This document shows, piece after piece, positions 31,339 through 40,540 of a stretch of 48,327 nt of DNA (position 1 is its first letter; each line of letters opens with the position of its first letter). The translations under genes were made by a program, and so were the position numbers. The DNA is from Nocardia transvalensis NBRC 15921 (GTDB lineage: Bacteria; Actinomycetota; Actinomycetes; Mycobacteriales; Mycobacteriaceae): positions 1 to 48,327 of the forward strand of contig NZ_BAGL01000087.1 of assembly GCF_000308875.1 (NCBI RefSeq), written 5' to 3'. The notes under the pieces are model-generated. The model saw only the letters and a program-made list of their open reading frames with translations, was not told where the DNA came from and made no database searches.

Positions 31339-32528
31339 CACACACCTGCCCATCCCGCGCGGGGGTCGAACCCGCTGGTCTTCTCCGCCTCGGCGTAGCG
31401 CCGCAGCGCCTCGGAGGCATTGTCGTCCAGCTTCTGCGGCACCGCGACCTTCACCGTGACGAGCAGGTCACCGGCGCCTCCGCCGCGCTTGGGAACACCA
31501 CGCCCACGCACCCGCAGGGTACGCCCGTCGGCGGTGCCGGGCGGCACCTTCACGCCGACCCGGCCGTCGAGGGTCGGGACGGAAACGGTTGTCCCCAGGA
31601 CCAGTTCGGAGTAGCTGACCGGCAGTACCAGGGTCAGATCGTCGCCGTTGCGGCCGAAGACCTTGTCCTGGCTGACGTGCACGGTGACGTACAGGTCGCC
31701 GGCCGGTGCGCCCCGCAGGCCCGCCTCACCCTGTCCGGCCAGCCGGATGCGCTGGCCGTCACGGACACCCGGCGGGATCCGCACGGTGATCGTGCGCGTC
31801 CGGTTCTGGATGCCGCTGCCGTGGCAGTCCGGGCACGGGTCGTCGATGATCGACCCGGTGCCGCGGCAGTCGTCGCACGGCTCGCTGAACCCGAACGCAC
31901 CCTGGTTGCGGCTGATCACGCCACTTCCGTTGCAGTGCGGGCAGACTCGCGGGCTCGTGCCCGGCTTGGCGCCGCTGCCGTGACAGGTCGTACACGGCGA
32001 CGGGCTGGTCATCCGCAGCGGGACGGTGACGCCCTGCGCGGCCTCGCGGAACCCGAGGGTCGTCTCGGTCTCCACATCGCTGCCGCGCCGCGGCCGCGAC
32101 GAGGTGCGCGCACCCGCGCCGCCACCGCGGTTGAACAGGCCGCCGAGCAGGTCGCCCAAGCCCCCGTCGCCACCCGCGGCGGCGGCGCCGCCGAAGATGT
32201 CGCCGAGATTGAACTCGCCGGTGGCGAACCCACCGGGCCCGTACGACCCGCTGGCGCCACCGGGCGAGAACCCGCCGCGGCCGAAACCGCCACTGGCGAA
32301 CAGCCGCCGGGCCTCGTCGTACTCCTTGCGCTTCTCCGGATCCGCCAGCACGGCGTGCGCCTCGCTGACGGCCTTGAACCGCTCCTCGGCCTTGGCATCC
32401 CCCGGATTCTTGTCCGGGTGCAGGTCACGGGCCAGCTTGCGGTACGCCTTCTTGACGTCTTCCGCGGTGGCGCTGGAGGAAATACCCAGCTCTTTGTAGA
32501 AGTCCTTTTCGAGCCACTCCCGATTCAC
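31338..32528 (-). CDS. dnaJ: Chaperone DnaJ (DnaJ1-type)
   Basis: 396 residues from GTG 32528, with GGAGGAG upstream; an ATG at 32535 is out of frame. J domain (1-75) with HPD at 37-39. Gly/Phe-rich region (about 75-130). Four CxxCxGxG-type zinc repeats from about residue 158 (CTTCHGSG, CPHCNGSG, CDDCRGTG, CPDCHGSG). C-terminal substrate domain. It stimulates DnaK ATPase. Third gene of the dnaK operon, 24 nt after grpE. Confidence 0.96.
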   Translation of the reverse strand: MNREWLEKDFYKELGISSSATAEDVKKAYRKLARDLHPDKNPGDAKAEERFKAVSEAHAVLADPEKRKEYDEARRLFASGGFGRGGFSPGGASGSYGPGGFATGEFNLGDIFGGAAAAGGDGGLGDLLGGLFNRGGGAGARTSSRPRRGSDVETETTLGFREAAQGVTVPLRMTSPSPCTTCHGSGAKPGTSPRVCPHCNGSGVISRNQGAFGFSEPCDDCRGTGSIIDDPCPDCHGSGIQNRTRTITVRIPPGVRDGQRIRLAGQGEAGLRGAPAGDLYVTVHVSQDKVFGRNGDDLTLVLPVSYSELVLGTTVSVPTLDGRVGVKVPPGTADGRTLRVRGRGVPKRGGGAGDLLVTVKVAVPQKLDDNASEALRRYAEAEKTSGFDPRAGWAGV

Positions 32529-32552
32529 CGGGCATCTCCTCCTTTCGTGTTG

Positions 32553-33214
32553 TTACGCGATGCCGTCGGCATCGTTGCCAGCGTTCGGTACATCCGGCGT
32601 CTCCACCAGATCGGCCACCCCGTCGGTGACGCCCACCAGCGCGTGCCGGAGGACGCGGTCACCGAAGCGGTAGCCCTTGCGCATCACGACGCCGATCACC
32701 GGGTTGTGCCCGTCGCCCTCGTGCTGCACGGCCTCGTGCAGGGTCGGATCGAAGGGCTCGCCCTCCGCGCCGAATTCCTCGAGACCCAGTTTGGTCAACG
32801 CGTCGACGAGCTTGTCCGCCACCGACTTCAGCGGCCCGGACGCCAGATCGCCGTGCGCGCGGGCGCGGTCGAGATCGTCGAGCACGCCCAGCAGTTCGGT
32901 GACCACCGCCGACTTGGCCGAATCGGTCGCGGCCTTGCGGTCGCGTTCGACGCGGCGGCGGTAGTTGGCGTACTCGGCGGTCAGCCGCTGCAGATCGGCG
33001 GTGCGTTCCGCCAGTTCGGCGCTGATCGCGTCGGCCGGGCCGTCACCGTTACCGGCTTCGGCGGTCCCGGACGCCGGGGCCGCGGCGGCATCCGCCGCGG
33101 CCTCGGTGCCCTCGTTCTGCGATGCCGTTCCGGCGGACCGACCCTCGAACTCCGACGGATCGACCTTTCGCTTGTTCACGATGGTGATCGGCTCCTGTTC
33201 GGGGTGCTTGTCGG

Positions 33215-33218
<4 letters not shown>
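32553..33218 (-). CDS. grpE: Nucleotide exchange factor GrpE
   Basis: 221 residues from GTG 33218, overlapping the dnaK stop (GTGA). An Ala/Glu-rich, probably disordered N-terminus of 65 residues precedes the long helix (RTADLQRLTAEYANYRRRVERDR). The beta-wing contains GEPFDPTLHEAVQHE and VMRKGYRFGDRVLRHALV, which bind DnaK. It releases ADP from DnaK. Confidence 0.95.
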
Positions 33219-35062
<1,844 letters not shown>

Positions 35063-35161
35063 AGTTGTTCCTCCTAGTTGACGTCCTGGTGTGCAACGGG
35101 CGGACCTGCCGCCCCGAACACACGGAGCACGGTCCCAGCAACGCTGAGCGTGGTCGGCTCA

Positions 35162-35218
35162 ATCCTGCCTGCCGACCCGATCCGAGTCAACCACAGACTT
35201 GAGTCTCACTAGCTCAAC
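35162..35218 (-). promoter_or_regulatory. dnaK operon promoter with HAIR operator (HspR site)
   Basis: On the minus strand TTGACT (35190-35185), 17 nt, then CAGGAT (35167-35162) is a sigma-A-like promoter. Just upstream, CTTGAGT (35198-35204) and GCTCAAC (35212-35218) flank 7 nt and match the HAIR consensus closely. A further half-site GCTCAAC is at 35232-35238. The predicted leader is about 90 nt. Confidence 0.8.
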
Positions 35219-35304
35219 TTTGCATCGATCAGCTCAACGAGCGCCCGACACGGATCATTCCCGGGCGACCAAGATTTTTTCGCGGCCGTGCCGGCCGGCG
35301 CCCC

Positions 35305-36084
35305 TCAGCGCTTCGCGAGGACGACGTACAACGGCTCGCCGGCCGGAGTCAGCTGCAGGTATCCGCTGTCGCCGGTGTCCTTGGCATAGACGGAGACGAT
35401 CGGGGCCTTGTCGGGGAGATCCGTGGAGCGCTCGACGGACAGGTGCGTGATCGCGCCACCGGGAACGCCCACGGTCCGGGGAGCGCCCGCGAGGTAACGC
35501 GCCAGCACGGACATATCGAGCGTGCCCAGATCGAACGGGCGAGCGTCCTGATCGCGGGTGGTGACATACGAGTCGTCGAAGTTCCCGCGATAGGTGAAGC
35601 GCTGGGTGCCGCCCGGTGCGGCCCGTTCGAAGGAGGCGAATTCGGGGTGCAGCGTCACCTCGTCGACCATCAGTTCGCCGAAGTGAGCGCGATAGTCGGC
35701 GAGGAACGTCTCGATCCCCTGGGCGGTAGTCAGATCGGGCAGGTGCGAAGGGCTCGATCCGGGATGGTCGGTGGTCGCGAAGCCCACGAGCGCACCGCCC
35801 GCGGCCGCCGCCACCACGGCGGCGACGGCGGGAACCCACCGCCGCGACCGTCGCCGCCGAGACGGATTCACCACGGCACTGCGGACCAGGTTGCGCGGGA
35901 TCTGGAGATCGCCGATCAGCTTGTCGAGATCGCCGAAGGTCTTGGCCCGCAGCGCCGCCGCGGTTCTTTCGCCGTGTTCGTCCTCGGTGAGCTGGCCGTC
36001 GTCGCGGGCGGCGTCGATCAGCGCACAGGCGTCCACCCGGTCGGCGTCGCGGACCCGCAGGCCGCTGTGCCGCGTCGCGCTCAC
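35305..36084 (-). CDS. DUF1707 membrane protein with exported C-terminal domain
   Basis: 259 residues from GTG 36084. An N-terminal DUF1707 domain (about 10-65: RVRDADRVDACALIDAARDDGQL, DEHGERTAAAL) precedes a basic segment and a transmembrane helix (about 84-106). An external domain of about 150 residues begins PDLTTAQGIETFLADYRAHFG and ends SGYLQLTPAGEPLYVV. The external domain is homologous to that of the next gene upstream (36150-37235). Function unknown. Both lie immediately upstream of dnaK in the same direction. Confidence 0.78.
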   Translation of the reverse strand: MSATRHSGLRVRDADRVDACALIDAARDDGQLTEDEHGERTAAALRAKTFGDLDKLIGDLQIPRNLVRSAVVNPSRRRRSRRWVPAVAAVVAAAAGGALVGFATTDHPGSSPSHLPDLTTAQGIETFLADYRAHFGELMVDEVTLHPEFASFERAAPGGTQRFTYRGNFDDSYVTTRDQDARPFDLGTLDMSVLARYLAGAPRTVGVPGGAITHLSVERSTDLPDKAPIVSVYAKDTGDSGYLQLTPAGEPLYVVLAKR

Positions 36085-36149
36085 GGCGTCACCGCGCGCG
36101 AATCACGCTGTGCCCGTTGCTCGTCTACTACTGTGCGCACCGTCGACGC

Positions 36150-37235
36150 CTATCTCTTGAACGGGTAGGCCCGCACCGTGTCACCGGCCGGAGTGGCGGC
36201 CAGGTAGCCGCTCTCCTTGAACTCGTTGCCGACATAGATCGAGATCTCCGGGGCGTCGGAGATGGTGTCCGCCCCGATATTGATATGCGACACCACCCCG
36301 CCGTCGACCCGGAGCAGCCCCGGGGCCTGGGCCAGCAGCCTGCCGAGCGCGGCCGGGTCCACGGCGGCCAGGTCGAAGGTCGGGGTGTCGAGCGGGCGCG
36401 TCGTCATGGCGTGCCGCTGCTTGAACCCGCCCTGGAATTCGTATTCGACCACGCGATTCGGCTGGCCCGCCGGGGCCAGTTCGACGTACGCGTAGCCCGG
36501 GAACAGCGTCAGCTCGTCGACCACGACCCCGCCGAACTTCGCCCGAATCTGCTCCCGGACGTGCGCGAAGCCGTCGGCGGTGGTCAGATTCGGCATCGGC
36601 ACCACCAGCGGCTCGACCACCGCGGGCAGCGGTGCGGAGGCCGCGGCGGGCGCGGGCGGCGACCGATGCGTGGCCAGGAATCCCGCCACCGCCGCGCACA
36701 CCACCGACGCCGCCACCCCAGCGACGAGCAGGCCGCGGCGCGAACTCGGTCGCCGCGGCTCGGCGGGTGCGTCGGGCGGCCGTTGCAGATCGGCGGTCAG
36801 ATCCGCCAGATCACCGAGAGTCGTTGCCGCCCCGGCTAATTCGGTCAGCGTGTCGTGATCCTGCGCCGAGAGCTGGCCGTCGCCGCGGGCCGCGTCCAGG
36901 ATCGCGCAGGTGGCCGCGCGGTCGGCGTCCCGCGCGCGGACCCAGCCCGGATACTCGCCGCCGCGCCGCGGCATCCGCAGCGAATCCGGCCGGGGCAGTC
37001 CCAGATCGTCGGTGCCCGCCGACGGTTGCAGGTCGGCCACCAGGCGATGCAGCTGGGCCAAGGTCTCCGCGGCGGAGGCGCGGTCGGAACGGTCGTGATA
37101 TTCGTCCGCGCCGAGCTGGCCCTCCTCGTAGGCGGCGTCCAGCCGCGCGCGCGTGGTCACCCGATCGACATCGCGGGCCCGAATACGTCCCGTCTCGGCC
37201 GAGTATCCCGACGATCCGGACGTTTTCGACACCAC
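36150..37235 (-). CDS. Membrane protein with two DUF1707 domains and exported C-terminal domain
   Basis: 361 residues from GTG 37235 (GTG 37232 also possible). Two DUF1707 copies (about 17-73 and 90-150: RARDVDRVTTRARLDAAYEEGQL and VRARDADRAATCAILDAARGDGQL) are followed by a transmembrane helix (LLVAGVAASVVCAAVAGFLA). The exported domain begins MPNLTTADGFAHVREQIRAKFGG and ends SGYLAATPAGDTVRAYP. It is paralogous to the 35.3-kb gene, which keeps only one DUF1707. No ribosome site is evident; see the -10 at 37242-37247. Confidence 0.78.
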   Translation of the reverse strand: MVSKTSGSSGYSAETGRIRARDVDRVTTRARLDAAYEEGQLGADEYHDRSDRASAAETLAQLHRLVADLQPSAGTDDLGLPRPDSLRMPRRGGEYPGWVRARDADRAATCAILDAARGDGQLSAQDHDTLTELAGAATTLGDLADLTADLQRPPDAPAEPRRPSSRRGLLVAGVAASVVCAAVAGFLATHRSPPAPAAASAPLPAVVEPLVVPMPNLTTADGFAHVREQIRAKFGGVVVDELTLFPGYAYVELAPAGQPNRVVEYEFQGGFKQRHAMTTRPLDTPTFDLAAVDPAALGRLLAQAPGLLRVDGGVVSHINIGADTISDAPEISIYVGNEFKESGYLAATPAGDTVRAYPFKR

Positions 37236-37241
37236 ATCCGG

Positions 37242-37247
37242 ATAGTA
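37242..37247 (-). promoter_or_regulatory. Candidate -10 box for a leaderless DUF1707 transcript
   Basis: TACTAT on the minus strand, 6 nt before GTG 37235. It fits TANNNT with the spacing of leaderless mRNAs. No -35 of note. Confidence 0.4.
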
Positions 37248-37287
37248 ATGCCACGCAACGAACGACACGCCGCCGTGTCGTGAGCGG

Positions 37288-37938
37288 TCAGCGTGCGGCG
37301 GCGAGGACCTCGTCGGCCAGGTCGTCGTCGAGGCTGATCCGGACCAGGGCGGCGGCGAATTCGGCATCGTGGCCGCGCGGGCCCAGGCGTTCGAGGGCCT
37401 CCGGATCGGTGGGCAGGTGCAGGTGTTCGGCGCCCTTGCGGGCACGTTCGTCGAAGTGCGGGCGCACCCAGGTCCAGACGTCCTGCACCTCGCGCAGGAA
37501 GATGTCCGCGCCGACCGGGCCGATGCCCTTGAACTGCTGCAGCAGGTCGGCCAGCCGCGTCGGGTCACGATCGGCCTCCGCGGCCAATCGGCGCAGGTCA
37601 CCGTGGTACTTGTCGAGGAGCAGCGAGGAGTTCTCGCCCAGCCGCGTCGCGGTGGACTCGTCATAGCGCTTGTAGTGCCCGCGCCCCAGCGCGTCGACGA
37701 GTTCCTGCCAGCCGGCGTCGGCGACCCGCTGCGGCGTGCGATAGCCGGACGTGTTGAGTTCGCGCGCGGCCGTGATCGCGATATCCGCCGAGATCCGGGC
37801 GCTCAGCAGCTGGGCCAGCACCAACAGCTGGAACAGGGGCGCGGGCTTGTCCGCGAGCGTGATTCCGGCCTCGGTCGCGTAACTGGTGCCCGCGCGATCC
37901 AGCAGCGCACGCACGATGGTGTTGTCGTTTCGACTCAT
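37288..37938 (-). CDS. Endonuclease III-like HhH-GPD protein without the usual catalytic Lys
   Basis: 216 residues from ATG 37938. The N-terminal half looks like the endonuclease III helical domain (LLVLAQLLSARISADIAITAARELN), and the helix-hairpin-helix is at about 132-146 (FKGIGPVGADIFLREV). In endonuclease III the hairpin carries a Lys just after the second Gly (VGRKTA); here the positions read VGADI, so the Lys is missing. The Cys cluster for an iron-sulfur centre is also absent. It may be a monofunctional glycosylase or a non-enzymatic relative. Confidence 0.8.
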   Translation of the reverse strand: MSRNDNTIVRALLDRAGTSYATEAGITLADKPAPLFQLLVLAQLLSARISADIAITAARELNTSGYRTPQRVADAGWQELVDALGRGHYKRYDESTATRLGENSSLLLDKYHGDLRRLAAEADRDPTRLADLLQQFKGIGPVGADIFLREVQDVWTWVRPHFDERARKGAEHLHLPTDPEALERLGPRGHDAEFAAALVRISLDDDLADEVLAAAR

Positions 37939-38041
37939 CTCGCACCGCCTTTCGTCGGTGTCGGCCTACCCCGCAGCGCACGAGCTACACCCGGCCCCGT
38001 CGCGATTGTCCCGCGCGCCCGGGCGGTCGAAACTGCCCCGA

Positions 38042-38959
38042 TCAGCGGGGAGGCTCGCCGAGCAGCGGGAAGCGGCCGGATTCGAGCAGGCGCGCGATCG
38101 CGTCCACGCGGGCCTGTGGCGCCGCGTAGTCCGGATGCGCGCGGAATACGGCGGCAGCATCGTGCAGCCGGACCATCTGCGACTCGGCCGCCGCGGCGGT
38201 GCGCCCGCCGGGTGTGACCGGATGGGTCGCCAGGACCGGGTGCGCCGGATCGACCCGTCCCAGGTGCACGGCCTTGTCGACGCGCCGCGCACAACGGCAG
38301 AACGCCTGCGGATTCGCCAGGCCGCAGGCCGAATTCAGGAAGTTGCCGAGGCGCTTCTTGGCGCGCTCCAGCCGCTTGCGGTAGGCGGCCGGGGTGGTGT
38401 CGAGGATCCACGCGGCCTCGGCCGAACTCAGTTCGAAGACGTCACCGAGGACGAAGGCCACGCGCTCCTCGCGCGACAGGCACTGCAACATGCCCTGGCT
38501 ACAGCTGAGCCGGACCTCGCGGGTGAGCACGGTCGCCTCGGGTCCGCGATGGTCCTCGGCGGCCAGGCCGTCGCGCAGGCCCGCGCCGAAATCGTCCAGG
38601 GACAGCTGCGCCGCCTCCTGCGGGCTGCGGCGGCGCTGGTTCAGCAGGAAATTGACGCCGATGCGGTAGGCCCAGGTCAACAGCCGCGCCTCGCCCCGGA
38701 AGGTGCCGAGGTGGCCGAGGACGCGCAGCAGGATCTCCTGCACCGCGTCCTCGGCGTCCGCCGGGCGTCCGGTCATGCGCAGCGCCAGGCGATACAGCGG
38801 ATCCTGCAACAACCGGACGATCTCGGTGACCGCGTCCCGGTCGCCCGCAGCGGCGCGGGCGGCCAGCGCACCGTCCGCCGCCGCGTCTCCCTCCGGCCCC
38901 GCGGCCGGTTCCACCGTCATCACCACATCGTTCGCCGCCCGCGCGAGGAGCGCAAACAC
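38042..38959 (-). CDS. ECF-like RNA polymerase sigma factor with Cys-rich C-terminal extension
   Basis: About 305 residues. Region 2 contains DPLYRLALRMTGRPADAEDAVQEILLRVL and YRIGVNFLLNQRRR. Region 4 contains LSREERVAFVLGDVFELSSAEAAWILDTTPAAYRKRLERAKKRL. After region 4, about 100 extra residues begin CGLANPQAFCRCARR, a CX8CxC cluster, and then have no recognised domain. No anti-sigma gene is adjacent. The start is unclear: GTG 38959 or TTG 38962 follow a G-run, and ATG 38920 is possible. The next gene upstream, a hydrolase, is only 29 nt away and probably co-transcribed. Confidence 0.82.
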   Translation of the reverse strand: MFALLARAANDVVMTVEPAAGPEGDAAADGALAARAAAGDRDAVTEIVRLLQDPLYRLALRMTGRPADAEDAVQEILLRVLGHLGTFRGEARLLTWAYRIGVNFLLNQRRRSPQEAAQLSLDDFGAGLRDGLAAEDHRGPEATVLTREVRLSCSQGMLQCLSREERVAFVLGDVFELSSAEAAWILDTTPAAYRKRLERAKKRLGNFLNSACGLANPQAFCRCARRVDKAVHLGRVDPAHPVLATHPVTPGGRTAAAAESQMVRLHDAAAVFRAHPDYAAPQARVDAIARLLESGRFPLLGEPPR

Positions 38960-38988
38960 CAACCCCCCGTGCCGCTCGACCGACCGGA

Positions 38989-39855
38989 TCAGCGCCCGCC
39001 GGACAGGAGGGCGTGTTTGTCCAGCCAGGCCGCCACGGCCGCGCCGATGGCGTCGGGCCGGTCCTCGGGGGCGTGGTGCCCGGCCGGGCCGATGGAGACC
39101 GACTCGGCCGCGGCGAATGTGGCCACCGCCCAGTCGATCACGCCTCCCGCACCGAGGCCCGCGCCGTTCTCCACACTCATCACCAGCTTGGGGATCTCCG
39201 GCGACCGCGCCATCCAGCGGCCGTAGTCCTCGATGATCTCGACCACGTCCGCGGGCTCACCGCCGAGCGGAATCTCCCTCGGCCACACCAGCATCGGCAG
39301 TCGCGACCGCGGCGTCGGATAGTAGGAGCGGTAGACCTCGTGCGCGGCGGGGTCCAGGTTCCGGGTGGCGGCGGGCAGGTTGAATTCGATGAACATGTTG
39401 TCCTCCAGCACCATTCGCTCGCCCTCCGGTGACCGGAACCGGCGGAACAGCTCCGCGCCCTGCGGCGGCATCTCCGCCCAGCTCAGCGGGCGCAAGAACG
39501 TCTCCACGACCGCGATGCCCCGCACCCGGTCAGGATTCCTTGCCGCCCAGTGCATTCCGAGCGCACCGCCCCAATCGTGACCGACCAGGACCACCCGGTC
39601 CAGGCCCAGAGCGTCGAACCAGGCGTCCAGGTAGCGCGCGTGATCGGTGAACCGGTACGGGATCTCGGGCCGCCCCGAATTCCCCATGCCGATCAGATCG
39701 GGCGCCAGCGCCCTGGTCCGGTCGCTCACATGCGGTATCACGTTGCGCCACAGGTACGACGAGGTGGGGTTGCCGTGCAGGAATACCACCGGGATATCCC
39801 CCGCGCCGGTGTCGCGGTAGTCGATGAACGAGTCGAGAACGTCGATGGTGGGCAT
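38989..39855 (-). CDS. Haloalkane dehalogenase-like alpha/beta hydrolase (HLD-II pattern)
   Basis: 288 residues from ATG 39855 (GGAAGGAC upstream). The residues needed for haloalkane dehalogenation are present: halide-binding N29 (LHGNPTSSYLW) and W95, nucleophile D94 in GHDWGG, acid E118 in VVETF, and H260 in GHHAPED. This is the HLD-II arrangement (Asp-Glu-His with Asn and Trp). It would cleave a carbon-halogen bond to an alcohol. The physiological substrate is unknown; the sequence alone does not exclude an epoxide or other hydrolase. It precedes the sigma factor gene. Confidence 0.85.
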   Translation of the reverse strand: MPTIDVLDSFIDYRDTGAGDIPVVFLHGNPTSSYLWRNVIPHVSDRTRALAPDLIGMGNSGRPEIPYRFTDHARYLDAWFDALGLDRVVLVGHDWGGALGMHWAARNPDRVRGIAVVETFLRPLSWAEMPPQGAELFRRFRSPEGERMVLEDNMFIEFNLPAATRNLDPAAHEVYRSYYPTPRSRLPMLVWPREIPLGGEPADVVEIIEDYGRWMARSPEIPKLVMSVENGAGLGAGGVIDWAVATFAAAESVSIGPAGHHAPEDRPDAIGAAVAAWLDKHALLSGGR

Positions 39856-39941
39856 CGGCCGTGTCCTTCCGTGAGAGGCGTACATCCGGTTGGACACCGA
39901 CCCGCGCGGGTTGTGACAGCGAGGTCATGTGAGCCGCATCA

Positions 39942-40430
39942 CTAACACTCCGGGCCCGATTCACGCCGGAGGCCGGGGTGGATGCCGGGCGTCAGGCCGG
40001 CGCCGTCCGCCACCTTCTTCAGCAGCCGCCGCAGCACCGCGCGCTCGTCGTCGTCCAGCGGCGCGAGCAGGACCGCCTCCATCTCGCGGACGATCGGCTC
40101 GGCCCGCGCCAGCAGGTCGTAGGCGGCGGGCAGGAGGTGCACGGCGTAGGCGCGGCGATCGGCCGGATGCCGGCGGCGCTCGACCAGATCCCGCTTCTCC
40201 AGGTCGTCGACCAGCCCGACCATCACATTGCGGTGGATGCGCAGCGTGTCGCAGAGCTGCTGCTGAGTCTGGCCGTCGTGCGCGTGCAGCAGGCGCAGCG
40301 TCCCGAAGTGCCGGGGCCCGATTCCCAGCGGCGCGAGCGCGTCGGTGAACCGGAAGGCCGTGTTGAAGCCCAGCTGCCCGATGAGGAAGGCGGCGCGTTC
40401 GGACAGCGGAACGAAGGGGGGCTCGGTCAC
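39942..40430 (-). CDS. MarR family transcriptional regulator
   Basis: 162 residues from GTG 40430; the longer reading from TTG 40451 is less likely. Winged helix with GIGPRHFGTLRLLHAHDGQTQQQLCDTLRIHRNVMVGLVDDLEKRDLVERRRHPADRRAYAVHLLP, including the DRR wing. Leaderless start indicated by TATGCT (minus strand, 40442-40437). Divergent from the MFS transporter gene over a nested palindrome, so it most likely represses that gene. Confidence 0.9.
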   Translation of the reverse strand: MTEPPFVPLSERAAFLIGQLGFNTAFRFTDALAPLGIGPRHFGTLRLLHAHDGQTQQQLCDTLRIHRNVMVGLVDDLEKRDLVERRRHPADRRAYAVHLLPAAYDLLARAEPIVREMEAVLLAPLDDDERAVLRRLLKKVADGAGLTPGIHPGLRRESGPEC

Positions 40431-40436
40431 CCTCCC

Positions 40437-40442
40437 AGCATA
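40437..40442 (-). promoter_or_regulatory. Candidate -10 box for the MarR gene
   Basis: TATGCT on the minus strand, ending 6 nt before GTG 40430. The G-rich GGGAGG that abuts the GTG is too close to act as a ribosome site, which supports a leaderless start. Confidence 0.4.
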
Positions 40443-40466
40443 CGCAAGCAACGCACTCTTAATGAT

Positions 40467-40498
40467 TGCACAGTTGATTGATAATCACTTCAAGTGCA
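40467..40498. promoter_or_regulatory. Nested palindromes, candidate MarR operator
   Basis: Inner palindrome TGATTGATAATCA (40475-40487, 5-bp arms with 3-nt centre). Outer arms TGCAC (40467-40471) and GTGCA (40494-40498). The two centres differ by about 1.5 bp. It lies between the divergent MarR and MFS genes, in an AT-rich stretch. Confidence 0.5.
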
Positions 40499-40540
40499 TA
40501 GTTTGAGAGGTTCAGCTCCCTCGAACGAAAAGAGATCGTC

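Noticed and set aside
32530..32540. ATG at 32535 as the dnaJ start
   Set aside because: It is seven bases from the GTG and out of frame.
35270..35300. GC stem with A/T run near 35275 as a rho-independent terminator
   Set aside because: On the leftward strand the run is A, not U, and the stem is only 5 bp.
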